Positions 1 to 11,143 of a stretch of DNA of 64,000 nt are shown here, one piece after another. Location of the stretch: positions 197,091 through 261,090 of the forward strand of contig NC_088651.1 of NCBI RefSeq assembly GCF_964019385.1, written 5' to 3'. A program made the translations under genes and the position numbers. The stretch is from Sycon ciliatum. Its lineage: Eukaryota; Porifera; Calcarea; Leucosolenida; Sycettidae. Every line of letters starts with the position of its first letter. The stretch's first letter is position 1. The notes beneath the pieces were generated by a model. It ran no database searches, was not told the DNA's origin, and saw only the letters and a list, made by a program, of their open reading frames with translations.

Positions 1-5
1 ACACA

Positions 6-319
6 TACCGTATGTCCGCACCTTTAAAGCCATGGCGTTATATTCGATTATAAAGTCAGTCTCAGTTATAAAGCCATGGGCTTCATAAATGAAATGACAT
101 TTGAAGTATGTTTTGTAAAAATTAAGGAATAAGTATTATGCTAACAAACTTACAGCCCAGCAGGAAGGGCGAACAAGTAGATTTAGATTGAAATTTCTGT
201 GTGGACTTTAACTTTTATGGCATGGCCTAGTGGATGAGTCATTTTGCATCTATATTATCTGGGAAAGCAGCGGTGTTTTGAATATAAGGCCATGGCTTGA
301 AAGGCGCTGACATACAGTA
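6..319. mobile_element. MITE with TACCGTA/TACAGTA ends and GCCATGG palindromes
   Basis: The ends are imperfect inverted repeats of about 37 bp. The left arm runs from TACCGTATGTCCGCACC into AAAGCCATGG, and the right arm is its near-exact reverse complement, ending CTGACATACAGTA. There is no coding capacity. The internal ATAAAGCCATGGCTT-type palindromes recur in the elements at 25623-26156 and 36523-36822, so these three look like one family. Confidence 0.7.
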
Positions 320-455
320 CTCATTCACAGCAAGACGCACAGAGCCGTTTTGCCATCGTCATCGTTATCGTCACCAACTTACTCTAGGCAGACACACAGA
401 CAGACAGACAGTCAGACGGACAGACAGACAGACACACATGCACACTTAGCCTTAC

Positions 456-3400
456 CGAGAGAACGAGGTTTGGCACCGACATCCCAGTCGATACGCGTGG
501 CCGACAGGTTAGCCCGGGAAGCGCCGGCATTCGTCCGTGGACTTTCTTCCAGGATTGGGCTGAGCGGCGGGGGCAGTTCCGATGGGTGCCTTGCAGCAGA
601 CGGCGGTGGAGCAAGGTGCGACTGGTCACGTGTCTCCTCATCGCTACCCTGGTATGGCCAGGGGTTCGAGGAGGAACCATGCGATGACAAACCAGCATCC
701 GAAGCTGGACATAACCAGGACAGTAAAACAGTACTGTAAGTCAACAAATATTCGGTGAATATTGATTTTCGGCTAATTTCGGCCTGATCATATTTGGCCG
801 AAAATTTGTTGCAGCCGGAAATTTTGTTTTGCAAGGTTCAGTGTGACAGTGTATACAGGCAGCAGCAGTACAGGCCGAAAAGGTGTTGCAGCCCTGGGAG
901 GCCGAAAATTGAATGGGCCGAAAATTTGTCGCCTTACAGTACATGTGCCTATATAAGTCTGAGAACAATCAGGGTGTTAGCTAGAGCAAAATAGAGTGAA
1001 GGTGGCGGGGATCAGAGGACACAAACATTTTGTGATTTTTACCGCCACTTTGTGCCGCCATTTTATGCTGTGCTACCGTATGCGGTGTACTTATCATGCA
1101 TATAAAAAAGGTGGCGCTCGCAGTCTGAAGGGTGGTGTATACATTTTGAGGGGGGGGGGGGGTTAAAAAGTGAAGAAGGGCGCAGCGCCTCGCTTCGGCG
1201 AGAACCCTGGCAATAGCATGAACATGTTGGAAAAGAAGGATACGCAGGCGAGATTCAAACCCAGCACGCCTGTCTTTCCGGAACAGTGCACTACCTACCA
1301 GGCTACCGGGGATCACACACACCCGTGGCTCCTTCTTGCTACACTGTACAAGAATGGCTGAGATAACTATGACCATAGTAGAATGAGCAGTGCATGAACA
1401 GAGTGAGCGGAACATCACACCACATGTCCATAATAGTAGAGAGGTTCTGCACAACGAAAATTCGAACGAAGTTTCGCGACAGGCCTTGCGAAAATGTGTA
1501 CGAATTTTCGCACGAACTTTGTGTTCTGCACATTTTCGTAGTTTGCACGCGCCAAGTGCACGTACGACATGACCCAATCTCACGAAACTTCCTACGAAAG
1601 TTCATTTCGCATTCCCTGCAAGTTTCGCGTCCAAAGTTGCGAAAGTTCGTGCGAAGTTTCTCACTTCGTGACGTAGAGCGAAAGTTCGTACACATTTTTG
1701 TTTTGCAGAACCTCTCTAATTATGGCATTCTTTCGTTGGTCGACCTTGTCACCCGTCTCAACTCTTACTAGCTCCTCTGCCTGGGAGGAGGGCTATTTAG
1801 GTGAACACTAATTCTTGTAACAATAAGCCGATGACCCATGGCTGGCAAAACCTGCACTCACCGGAACCGACGTCGACTTCTTCATCCGATAAGTCCAGAG
1901 CTGCACAGCCATTGCATGCGCACATGTGCCAACACACACGGCCCCACGCACACAAGCAGACACACGCATACACACACGTGCACACACACACACACACACA
2001 CGATCCAAATTTAGCAGTTTCACCCATACATGTATTCCAGCTAAGTACAGCACAACCAATAGTAATACTTGTACACTGTCAAAGCAGAAATTTTCGGTGG
2101 CGTAATATTTTCGGTATTCTCCAAAGTCGGCGGTTCGGTGGAGGGAAATTTTCGGTAAACCCGTTTTCCAGGTAAGTGTACTAGTACTGTACCGAAAATT
2201 TCGGAGCGTTTTATTTTCGGTAAAAATTTCGGCACCGAAATTACCGAAAATATAACACCACCGAAAATTTCTGCTTTTTACCGTAAGGCCACACTTTGTT
2301 TTTTCTATGTTTCTCGTCGGCAAATCTTAACAAAAGGTACGCGGGCGGGCGAAAAAAAAACAAAAGCCAAGGAAAAAACAAGAAGAATTTCTAGTGAAAA
2401 CTGTATACATTTTAGAATGTACAATGTATATGCGTGATTCATACAAGACACTGCCATGTATACCATGTGAGCCAGCGCACGCGAAAATCGACCTTAGTGA
2501 CACGCACTTCAAACTGAGAGACGCACTTCAAACATTCTCTGTTTTCGCGTGATGTGCGATATATCAGGGAAAATGCTCTATCTTCTAAGACCCGTAACTC
2601 AAGTTTTACTCAAGATTTTTTCAAACGTTTTTTTGCATTTAATTCTGCATAAATCCATCTGCCTTTATCCACTGTCATCTGAGTTTCTGAAAATATGTCA
2701 CTAAGGGTGATTTTCGCGTGTGCTGGCTCATATATACAGTACTACATTGTACAATCATGTACATGTAGTCCCATTATTGCACTGCATTATCACATCAGCC
2801 CACGAATATCAGGCAAACTGCATCAATCAGAGCATAAAGTTTGATTACGAGATGGCGAAGAGAACATACATTTATCTGCTATCGCATCAACAAACGTTTC
2901 CCACTCGTCATTAATTTTTGGTTTTGTCACTTCAACGTTCCTGTGTTCGCTTATCAAACTCTTGTCTCCATGCTGCTCATCTTTTCCTTGCCATGCGTCT
3001 ATTGCTTGGATGTTCTGCCTGCGACATCATTCCACAGACGCCAGTTGCCGCGGAACTCGTCCGACCTACTGTTCCTGGGACCCACGAGGCTCAGCTCAGC
3101 CAGTGAACGACTGAAAGCTTTGTCATGACAGCCTTCATCGCAGAGAACGGACGAGGAGCGCTCCTTTGCTGCATGCTGTGGTGCAAACGTTTACGATTAT
3201 TGATTGACGCATCTAGCTGCTGCAGCATGTGCAGCGTACATACATGTACACAGGTACGTACCGTATTATCTCTAATATAAGCACAGTCTCCAATAATAGC
3301 ACGTCTCCAATAATAGAACACCTTGGGGCGGCATTCAAAAAATAAAGTGCTCAGTCTCCATTATAAGCACACTGTGTAAATTCATTATCTGTACCGGCGA

Positions 3401-4804
3401 AAAAAAAACCCTGAAATGTGTGTGTCATACATGAATTTGGCATGGCAACATGCCTCTGAAATGAGGTTGAAATAATAATGGAACAGTCTCCAATAAAGGA
3501 ACGTCTCCATTAATAGCACGGGGCGGAGGTACATTGAAAAAATAAAGGACCGTGCTTATATTAGAGATAATACGGTAGTATGAACTTTTTTTTTCTTCCG
3601 AAATTTCTGAAAACTTACGCGGGCGATGACGAGAAACATAGAAAAAACAAAGTGTGGCCTAAAGTACCGTTGATCCGCTCCCTCTCTAATTCCCGCCCCC
3701 TGTCGATTTTCTACCTGTGAAGCGATTTCGTCGTATACAACGAAATACGATGTTGAACCGACGCTTGCACTGCTGTACACAATATGTGCCAATCCAGGAC
3801 GAAAATGTGCACAATTTAGCACACCGAGTCTGATCCTCCAAGTTGTTGTACATCGTACTGCACTTGACAGCCTTGATCTAATTCCCGCCCCCTGCCGAAA
3901 AACCAGCTGGGAAGCGACATGGCGTGGGGGGGGGGGGGATCAACGGTACTTTGCGGTACTGTAACTGGCATTCGTACAATGCACACCACTATCTCAACCT
4001 ATGTGTACCTGCGCATATGGATCCAATGTATCTGCAGAAAATCTAAACTCCAGAACCATGTCATACATGCTACCAATAATCACAAGACAATATTCGGTGT
4101 CAAATGCACATGAAGGGACAAGCCGACTGGACAACGGATATTTAAATCAAGTAAAGCTTGGTTCACATTCGACGGGGCACTGCGGGACACTCATGATGCC
4201 GACTGACGGCGACACACGTGAACACACGAGTAACGGGGACCGTACACACTGGGGAAGCGACCGGGAAGAGTTGACCGAGCTGAACGTACGCAAGCTACGG
4301 TTTCATTTGCCTTATTTCGGGATAGTCCCAGGACGGCAGGAGAGTGTAGCACACAAACTATTATCTTTTCCTGTACATGTCAAAATGTAAACTACACTTT
4401 TTAAAAGTTTAACCAAACGAAACGTCCCATGCGAAAACATGCTGATCAACTCACCGGCAGCCTTCCGTCGCGTTGAACGACGCGTTGACGAAGTTACCGT
4501 CGCCTTGGCCGTTATGCGTTTCTTCTGCGGGGTCCTGCGGTGGCCCGCCACTGGACTTGCAGACACGACGGACGAGTGAGTGTCGTCGTTTTCCGAATCG
4601 TCCAGTGCATGCCGGTACGCCGACGATAACTCGTCTGTTCCAATGCCGCCGACGCCGCCGCTGCGCGTGAGAATCTGAAATTCTGTACGCGTCATGAGAG
4701 TGGAGTCGACTGGTGTGGCCGGATGCAGTCCGCTGATGCTCATCGGGGCTGTGCGCGGGCTACGGCGAGGTACGGACACGTCGACCTGTACGTTACGCCT
4801 GTGT

Positions 4805-4846
<42 letters not shown>

Positions 4847-5754
4847 ACGTGCGTGTATGTGTGTGTGTGTGTGTATGTGTGTGTGTGTGTGTGTGTTTGT
4901 ATGTGTATGTATGTACGCATGGTCAACAGCAACAAGACATCATCACAACAAGAGAACACCAGTATCACAGAGGAAAGTTCAAACATCAATCATGTAGTAG
5001 TAGCAAGAGTACATACCGTATATTCTCTATTATAAGCACAGGTCTCCATTACTAGCACAGTCTCTAATACTAGCACACTGTGAGCACCTTTCGAAACATT
5101 ATAACCACGGTCTCTATTATAATTAGCACGGTCTTGGTGGAAATCAATGCGGCATGCATGATATCTAGCACGTATTTCTTCTTGCCCTGTATGGATGTAT
5201 TGGTTGAAAAAATATAAGCACGGTCTCCAATATAAGCGCGGTCTCCAATATAAGCACGGGGTAGAGGGGTGTTGAAAAAATATAAGCACGGCGCTTATAA
5301 TAGAGAATATACGGTAACCCCCCCCCCAAGAGTGTGCAACTCCTGATACCTTTTCTATGGGGTATGCCGACGGCGAAAACTCACATCACGTGGTGCAATG
5401 TCCCAGTTGTACGTTTCCAGCCCGTTTCTAGCGAGCAGCGGAGTAATAAAAAAAAGCACTCTCCGACAGAAACTCACTGCGGGTATACAAATCCCCAGCA
5501 TGATCCTGGCAGATATTCGGATTGTGCGCACGCTATCCTTTGTTTGTACGTAGTACGTACGTATCTGAGACACGTGATGTGAGAGTTGCACACTCTTGGG
5601 GGGTTATATACTCTTGGTAGTAGTAGTACACAACAGACACCAGCGAGAATGTGCAGTGTTTCCGGGAACGCCGCACGAATCGAGCACGACGGCAGGCCAG
5701 GTATGGATACCTGCCAGTTATCATATTGATGTAGAGAAAGTGCATTTTATTCCC

Positions 5755-5808
<54 letters not shown>

Positions 5809-5821
5809 TGAGTGAGTGTGT

Positions 5822-5913
<92 letters not shown>

Positions 5914-6693
5914 ACTAAACACATTCGCTTCCTCCCAAACAGAAGCACTGGCTGAGTACTGCATCAGAGAGTAGGTGCATAAAAAAATCCTCGACCCACA
6001 GGTGAGCTTCTGGGCTCCATAACTTCACATCATAAAGCCCATTACAAACAGAAGTCATATGGGACTGGTTTTGAAGAAACACGAGAACAATTCAAATGAA
6101 TAACAGTACTACACATATTATGCACATGCACAAGCATATGAAACTGTTTGGACAGGACAGAGAATGCCCTCAGCGAGTTTTTTTTTCACTGTCAAGATAA
6201 CGCATGTGTGGCAGCATCAGTAAACTTTTCCACATCTGCTTTCAAGTTAGTTCCAAACTCATACAATAGGATTCGAAGCTTCGGGAGCATTGTCAGGAGA
6301 TGTTAGACATGAATTTATTTACCTTCTCGGCGTTCGTGAAGCCATGCTTGCGCCAGCACCGCAAACCAGTCCTGAAGGAATACTGCTCCCGGTCAAAGTC
6401 AGTTTGCGGACGCGACCAGTTCCTAGCTTGGCGATGGACAAGAAAACAAAGCTACGCTCGTATCGTATCTCGACCTGAAAACCACACCTGCACTCCTGGA
6501 CAAGCAGAGCTTGGACAGCCGCTTGATGATGGAGTTGTAGTGCCAGTGAGTGAATGATCTGTTGGTAGTAGGTGGCGATTTGATTTGGCGGATGTTCAAA
6601 AAGCTGCACGATGGCCTCTTTCGTCGCCACTCGTACTCGGCCGTTGCGTGAAATCGTCACCATCGCAACCGCGCACTGGTCCCCGGATCGCAT
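456..6693 (-). CDS. Unrecognised basic Ser/Pro-rich protein, 3 exons, 3' end beyond the window
   Basis: I built this model from three open blocks on the minus strand: exon 1 at 6693-6323, exon 2 at 4798-4455 and exon 3 at 704-456. All junctions have AG/GT borders and the phases agree (2, then 1, then 1), giving about 321 residues before the left edge. The ATG at 6693 is the first in frame after an in-frame stop. The N-terminal ~120 residues are mixed in composition ([15 protein letters not shown], then [16 protein letters not shown]). The middle carries basic patches ([24 protein letters not shown]) among Ser/Thr/Pro, and exon 3 is Pro/Ser-rich with [15 protein letters not shown] at its end. 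The basic patches could be nuclear-localisation signals, which is inference. I recognise no family. An upstream non-coding or coding exon is possible. A (TG)n tract sits immediately upstream of the exon 2 acceptor. Confidence 0.6.
732..941. mobile_element. MITE family A (TACTGTAAG ends, TTCGGCC-rich)
   Basis: The ends are TACTGTAAG and CTTACAGTA, with subterminal repeats of TTCGGCC and GGCCGAAAATT in both orientations. The middle holds CAGCAGCAGTACAGGCCGAAA and AGCCCTGGGAGGC. Copies of the same design lie at 36080-36275 (diverged), 40978-41083 plus 44605-44717 (one copy split by an insertion) and 56511-56736. There is no ORF. Confidence 0.75.
1229..1342 (-). mobile_element. tRNA-derived SINE copy 1
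   Basis: Read on the minus strand this matches copies at 25166-25300 and 56390-56510. It starts GTAGCAAGAAGGAGCCAC, has a GATC-CCGGTAGCCT segment like a tRNA A box, an anticodon-like stem-loop GTTCCGGAAAGAC and a B-box-like GGGTTTGAATC, and ends CTTTTCCAAC. The order of A box, anticodon arm and B box is that of a tRNA, but there is no proper acceptor stem, so this is a SINE and not a working tRNA. Confidence 0.65.
1437..1718. mobile_element. Foldback element with TAGAGAGGTTCTGCA ends
   Basis: The termini TAGAGAGGTTCTGCA and TGCAGAACCTCTCTA are perfect inverse copies. Inside, short palindromic words (CGAAAGTTCG, TTTCGTGCG-like) repeat in both directions. The end sequence resembles the larger foldback element at 27376-28470. 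There is no ORF of interest. Confidence 0.7.
2071..2286. mobile_element. MITE rich in TTTTCGGT/ACCGAAAA
   Basis: The arms AAGCAGAAATTTTCGGTGG and its reverse complement near 2250-2278 flank a palindromic core full of ACCGAAAATTTCGG words. It is similar in style to family A but has a different core. No coding potential. Confidence 0.65.
3259..3577. mobile_element. MITE with TACCGTATTATC ends
   Basis: The left end TACCGTATTATCTCTAATAT is the exact reverse complement of the right end, and GTGCTTAT extends the match. The interior repeats 'GTCTCCAATAATAGCAC'-like words in tandem. The related element at 5014-5316 has the same GTCTCCAATATAAGCAC words but a different terminal spacer. Confidence 0.8.
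4803..4912. repeat. (TG)n microsatellite at an intron acceptor
   Basis: An interrupted TG/CA tract lies directly upstream, in transcription order, of the minus-strand exon that begins at 4798. It occupies the place of the polypyrimidine tract of that intron. Confidence 0.9.
5000..5622. mobile_element. Family D MITE (CAAGAGTGTGCAACTC arms), interrupted
   Basis: The left arm begins TAGCAAGAGTACA and continues after a nested element with CCAAGAGTGTGCAACTC. The right arm mirrors it with GAGTTGCACACTCTTGG, then TATACTCTTGGTAG. Other family members are at 10931-11143, 12091-12375 and 28510-29233. A duplicated TAGTAGTA-like run flanks both ends. Confidence 0.75.
5014..5316. mobile_element. TACCGTA-ended MITE nested in the family D element
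   Basis: The ends are TACCGTATATTCTCTATTAT and its exact reverse complement. Removing it and one TA restores the left arm of the surrounding element (AGAGTACATAACCCCC), which is confirmed by the host's own right arm (GGGGGTTATATACTCT). The target is therefore TA. Confidence 0.85.
5757..5912. repeat. (TG)n microsatellite, about 150 bp
   Basis: Nearly pure TG dinucleotides with a short CTGAGTGAGTGTGTGCACG interruption. It creates spurious open frames of CVCV or HTHT on both strands. Confidence 0.95.
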
Positions 6694-7003
6694 CCAGCCG
6701 AGTTTGGAACGTTCTTTATGAGATACCACTCCGGATCGACTTTCACTGGCTTCAAAAATTGCAAAATGCACGCTTTGCACGCAAAAGTCTGAAAAACGCG
6801 AGGAAAAACTTTCCAGAGATGAATGATGTCACTCCGCAAAACAACTCGTTGCCAGAAAGAAAAGCTCGACAGCAGCTTCAGAACAAAAAAAAGTGATGTG
6901 TTGAGCAGGGCGGCAGGATCGCTTGGAGGAAGATCTCGACAAAAGCTCCTCGACATTCTTGTTTGGCAGCTGTGCCAGCGTTGCGACGTCAAGTCTGAAC
7001 GCC
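6694..7003. promoter_or_regulatory. Divergent promoter interval
   Basis: About 310 bp separate the ATG of the minus-strand gene (6693) from the ATG of the plus-strand gene (7004). I see no TATA box at a fixed place. The arrangement is inferred from the two reading frames and is typical of shared, head-to-head promoters. Confidence 0.4.
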
Positions 7004-7621
7004 ATGGCGTCTCAGCTATCTTGCCTTCTGGGCAGAAATGTATCAGTGCTCCGTGTTGCACCGTTGACCCTTCGTTTCCAGGGCAGACGATTCCTGTGCA
7101 GTTCCTCATCATTGAATAGTTCGAAACAGGACAACAACACTGGCGCAGAGTCTGCCAGTACGCCAAGCGGAGCCACCACCTCGGCTTCGGCTACTGAAGC
7201 ATCCTCTGCCGTTTCGTCCGAGGCTGGCATTATCGAGGCAGTTCGCAATGTGAAACCTGCAAACGCTGATGAGTATGCAGTGAAGGCATCGAACGACCTG
7301 CCAGCTGACGTTGCTGCGGCTGGTACTGCTTATTCCGAGTCGATGGCGTATCGCCTGGCCGTGGCCGATGCCAATGGTCGCACAGAGGAGATGGCGCTGC
7401 GTCATCGCAAGGCGATGCGAGTCCGTTACGTGGTGCACACCACTCTCTGCGTCTTCATCGTGTTCGCCTGCTTCATCATACCGGGTTCGGAGGAGATTGA
7501 TGACGTCACTGGTGACGTATACAGACGCCCGCCTGGCTATGTTGATCTGATCAACGATATAAAGCGAACGAGAGCGTACCTTCGAGGCACAGGGCCACCA
7601 GAGCCTTACGCTTGGCCTTGA
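7004..7621 (+). CDS. Predicted mitochondrial single-pass membrane protein, 205 aa
   Basis: Single open frame with a good initiation context (GCCATGG). The first ~35 residues look like a mitochondrial presequence: they are rich in Arg, Ser and Leu, lack acids, and end RRFLCSSSS, a plausible cleavage site. Residues ~40-80 are a low-complexity Ser/Ala/Thr linker. Then come an amphipathic stretch (NLR-poor, EYAVKASNDLPADVA), a basic RHRKAMRVR patch and one hydrophobic span (HTTLCVFIVFACFIIPG) before a short polar tail ending PPEPYAWP. The shape suits a small inner-membrane protein such as an accessory subunit of the respiratory chain or an assembly factor, but I cannot assign a family. Upstream codons are open to about 6923 without an ATG, so 7004 is the best start. 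It is divergent from the gene at 456-6693. Confidence 0.65.
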   Translation: MASQLSCLLGRNVSVLRVAPLTLRFQGRRFLCSSSSLNSSKQDNNTGAESASTPSGATTSASATEASSAVSSEAGIIEAVRNVKPANADEYAVKASNDLPADVAAAGTAYSESMAYRLAVADANGRTEEMALRHRKAMRVRYVVHTTLCVFIVFACFIIPGSEEIDDVTGDVYRRPPGYVDLINDIKRTRAYLRGTGPPEPYAWP

Positions 7622-7703
7622 GCAGTGATATTGGTGTAGCGTTGAAGTTCACGCTGAATGCGCGCTGTTACTCGGCGGTTAGACTGTAGTACATGGTGGA
7701 CCT

Positions 7704-7747
<44 letters not shown>

Positions 7748-7790
7748 TATGTGTGTGTGTGCGCGTGTGTGTGCGTGTGTATGTGAGTGT
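7704..7790. repeat. (TG)n microsatellite downstream of the 7004 gene
   Basis: TG tract with GCGC interruptions. The stretch from here to 8348 has no gene or repeat that I can support, apart from a 35-bp direct duplication of TTTCCCCGTCTTGCACACG near 8215-8280. Confidence 0.9.
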
Positions 7791-8348
7791 CTGCAATACC
7801 GATAAAGTGATCTACATAGTTATGCACGTGCACACACGGATACACCTGAACTACAGTACCTATGTCTGCACATGCCGTCGTTAGATTGCTCAGCAAGGGA
7901 CTTCGACCGCCGCTGCCACCGAGTGTGATTGCCCTGCTTTGGATACGTCCTCTGTTTAAACATACTCCCTTGATTTCATTTCATACCAAGAGACATCAGT
8001 ATGATCTACAGATATGCAGTCAAGCTCTGCTAGCGCTAGTCCCACCCTTCTTAACACCTATCATGTGACGTATTTGGGCTACGGTATAATCCAGCAGCAG
8101 GTATACCGTATTGCATAGGCCGGATGTGGCTAGCTCTCTGTGCACCCGCTATATATGGCATTGATTTTTTTGTGTGTTGTGCATTCCACCGGTGCTAGCT
8201 GCTTTCCTGCAATCCTTTCCCCGTCTTGCACACGATTATGTGTTTTCTTCAATCCTTCCCCGTCTTGCACACGATTATGATGTGGTGTGTTTGCCAGTAT
8301 TGTAGAACCTGTTCGACCTCACAAAGTATACTTTTTGTTCATCGCAAT

Positions 8349-8539
8349 TACCGTATTTCCCCGATTATAGGTCGCACCTTTTTACACTAAAAACCAAGGG
8401 TGAAAAAGGAGGTGTGACTTACAATCGAGCATGACTTACTACTGAAGTCAATATATCAAAACAATAATTATGACTCAAACCTGGAAATGGGGGGTGCGAC
8501 TTATAATCGAGTGCGCCCTATAATCGGGGAAATACGGTA
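8349..8539. mobile_element. MITE with TACCGTATTTCCCCGATTAT ends
   Basis: The ends TACCGTATTTCCCCGATTAT and ATAATCGGGGAAATACGGTA are exact inverse copies, followed by GGTCGCACC/GTGCGCCC-like subterminal words. A diverged relative lacking the outer ends is at about 36850-36935 (TTTACACTAAAGTTCAAGGG). Confidence 0.85.
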
Positions 8540-8740
8540 TTAAATGGATAAGGGCATCTCCAGATGGTGTTGTCAGACAATTTTCTTGATTTCCTGTTTT
8601 CCTGTTGGAATCACGTACCGTACTGTTGGGTACTGAAGATCTGGCAGTCAGACAGCTGTAGCTGAAGACGTTCTTATTTTTCTGGAACTACAGTCCATAC
8701 GCAGTGGAGTCCCTGTGTGTACATGTATGTCCGTATGCTG

Positions 8741-9474
8741 TGCTTGGGGGAGTCCTAGCCTGTTTGTTCTTGGGGGAGTCCTAGCCTGTTTGTTCTTGGG
8801 GGAGTCCTAGCCTGTTTGTTCTTGGGGAGTCCTAGCCTGTTTGTTCTTGGGGGAGTCCTAGCCTGTTTGTTCTTGGGGGAGTCCTAGCCTGTTTGTTCTT
8901 GGGGGAGTACTAGCCTGTTTGTTCTTGGGGGAGTCCTAGCCTGTTTGTTCTTGGGGGAGTCCTAGCCTGTTTGTTCTTGGGGGAGTACTAGCCTGTTTGT
9001 TCTTGGGGGAGTACTAGCCTGTTTGTTCTTGGGGGAGTCCTAGCCTGTTTGTTCTTGGGGGAGTCCTAGCCTGTTTGTTCTTGGGGGAGTCCTAGCCTGT
9101 TTGTTCTTGGGGGAGTACTAGCCTGTTTGTTCTTGGGGGAGTCCTAGCCTGTTTGTTCTTGGGGGAGTCCTAGCCTGTTTGTTCTTGGGGGAGTCCTAGC
9201 CTGTTTGGTCTTGGGGGAGTACTAGCCTGTTTGTTCTTGGAGGAGTACTAGCCTGTTTGTTCTTCGGGGAGTACTAGCCTGTTTGTTCTTGGGGGAGTAC
9301 TAGCCTGTTTGTTCTTGGGGGAGTCCTAGCCTGTTTGTTCTTGGGGGAGTCCTAGCCTGTTTGTTCTTTGGGGAGTACTAGCCTGTTTGTTCTTGGGGGA
9401 GTACTAGCCTGTTTGTTCTTGGGGGAGTCCTAGCCAGTTTGTTCTTGGGGGAGTCCTAGCCTGTTTGTTCTTCG
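8741..9474. repeat. 26-bp minisatellite, about 28 copies
   Basis: The unit TCTTGGGGGAGTCCTAGCCT plus GTTTGT repeats head to tail with few substitutions (a common C/A variant gives GAGTACTAG). One strand is G-rich with five-G runs spaced by 26 bp. No open frame of note. Confidence 0.95.
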
Positions 9475-9671
9475 GCGCCCGGCAGTACTGCAGACCTGTC
9501 CGCTGATGTGGTGTGGGACTGTGGGTTCCGTCTCTTGATGTGTGCATTGTTGAATTCTATCTTGTGGTCAGCTGTGAAGGGAAGCAAGGGACTGTTTTCT
9601 CCGACTGGGTGCTCGAGTGTTGTTCTTATCTTACCTGTTCCTCATCTTATCTCGTTCTCTGTCTGCGTCTG

Positions 9672-9749
<78 letters not shown>

Positions 9750-9771
9750 TCTCTCTCTCTCTCTCTCTGTC

Positions 9772-9852
<81 letters not shown>
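9672..9852. repeat. Compound (TG)n(TC)n microsatellite
   Basis: About 75 bp of TG followed by about 100 bp of TC. It makes spurious open frames of alternating residues in all frames. The next 500 bp, to 10388, holds nothing I can support. Confidence 0.95.
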
Positions 9853-9853
<1 letters not shown>

Positions 9854-10388
9854 TTCCTCTTCAGTGCAGCCATGGCGAAAGAAATCCGACGCATGAGTCA
9901 GAAGTGATGCGCTGTGTTTCCATGTCAATGACATCATACATGGTCCAAAACCTGTCCGGGGACCACGGTGGCCCGCATGAGCCTTGGCGCTGCTTTCGGC
10001 TCAAGACACGGGTAGGATTTCTTTGGCCACGACTGTAGAAACAGCAACCACTCCAACATACTGTAAGACATGTAAATATAACGAGGAAGTTAATCTAATG
10101 TTTTTAAAAGGAGTGACATTTCTTCGCTATAATTCGTTCTGTTGAGGCTGTTATGCAACATATGTGTCATGTGCGGATACGGCTAAAGACTGCTAGATCG
10201 TTATCGTATCGTCTCGCCAACCTACTTCAAGTACGAATTTTGGGCAATCATTAAATTTGCAACTCATATTAACATGTCTCACACACGGCAGTAGTTTTTT
10301 CTAGTACTCGTGGCAAGGAGTCGTCAGAAGGCCGGGGCTACACAACTGTCACACATACCGACTAGACACACCTAGTCTCACATCTACT

Positions 10389-10609
10389 TACTGTAAACCG
10401 TGAAACTATTGCGATGGTCTAATTTCTGCGAAATTCGCGACCGCGTGGAAATCGCGAAATTTAGACAGCGCGAAAAGTAGATCCATGGAAGGTGTAGCAT
10501 GAATGCCACAGTAGCAAATTCTGCAATCGCAAAATTAAAACCTCGCAAACCTGTCCGGATTCTGAAAACGCGAACTAAAAACGCCGCGAAAATTTCACGC
10601 TTAACAGTA
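10389..10609. mobile_element. MITE with CTGTAAACCGTGAAA-type ends
   Basis: The left end TACTGTAAACCGTGAAA pairs imperfectly with the right end TTTCACGCTTAACAGTA. The interior is rich in GCGAAATT and AATTTCGC words in both directions. TA lies at both borders. Confidence 0.6.
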
Positions 10610-10772
10610 CACTAAAGTCTTTCAAGGCGACTGCTCTCAAGGGACTTTCAAAACTTGGTCTCTGTTACCAGGTGGTCTCCTTATCCAGGGTCATTCGACT
10701 GTCGGAAATAGAATGGATTCAGTGGTCTTTTAGGACAGGTGGTCGGTCGCCTTGACAGGTTTTCCTGTACAC
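10608..10772. mobile_element. MITE with TTTCAAGGCGAC ends
   Basis: The arms are CTTTCAAGGCGACTGC and GGTCGCCTTGACAGGTTTTC, with a second partial left arm at 10770-10800 suggesting a tandem or broken neighbour. A second copy with AAAACCTGTCAAGGC/TCTTAGACAGGTTTCAC arms lies at 56874-57053. Both hold the words CACCTGTCCTA and CCAGGTGGTC. Confidence 0.65.
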
Positions 10773-10856
10773 TAAAACCTTTCAAGGCGACCACTCTGCA
10801 TTGGAGAATCCCCACCATTTGGTGCAGTGGTGCAAATCCGTTCAAACAGCCATACG

Positions 10857-10862
10857 CGCGTG

Positions 10863-10912
<50 letters not shown>
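10857..10912. repeat. (CA)n microsatellite
   Basis: GCGCGTGCGCGCGCA followed by about 45 bp of CA. Confidence 0.9.
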
Positions 10913-10930
10913 ATACAGACTGTACATGTG

Positions 10931-11143
10931 GTACTAGCAAGAGTACATATCCCCGCAAGAATGTGCAACTCGACTATGGGTGCTGTCCCGGCTGGATTTG
11001 CATTGACAGCCCGTACAAAGGTCATAAATCACTCGCGGAAGGAGCATTGCATCATACAAATACGTCTGCTTGAAATTCTGTCCGGACAGCAGGGCATGTG
11101 GGAGTTGCACACTCTTGGTGGACTATGCACTCTTGGTACCAGC
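10931..11143. mobile_element. Family D MITE, copy 2
   Basis: The left arm AGCAAGAGTACATATCCCCG then AAGAATGTGCAACTC is mirrored by GAGTTGCACACTCTTGG then ATGCACTCTTGGTACC on the right. No coding potential. Confidence 0.7.

Noticed and set aside
4694-5055. Plus-strand frames through the 4.8-kb TG tract
   Set aside because: Antisense to the minus-strand exon at 4455-4798 and otherwise dinucleotide repeat.
6323-6422. A separate exon read in another frame ([12 protein letters not shown]...)
   Set aside because: It looked protein-like, but its end phase does not join the exon at 4798, whereas the frame of the long exon from 6693 does (phase 2, giving RTPRRRNV across the junction).
8741-9474. CRISPR-like array of a 26-bp repeat
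   Set aside because: Units are contiguous with no unique spacers and there are no cas genes; it is a minisatellite in an animal genome. The same applies to 57277-58330.
9508-10038. 176-codon frame through the TG/TC tract
   Set aside because: Most of it is dinucleotide repeat (CVCV, SLSL), with no domain outside the tract.
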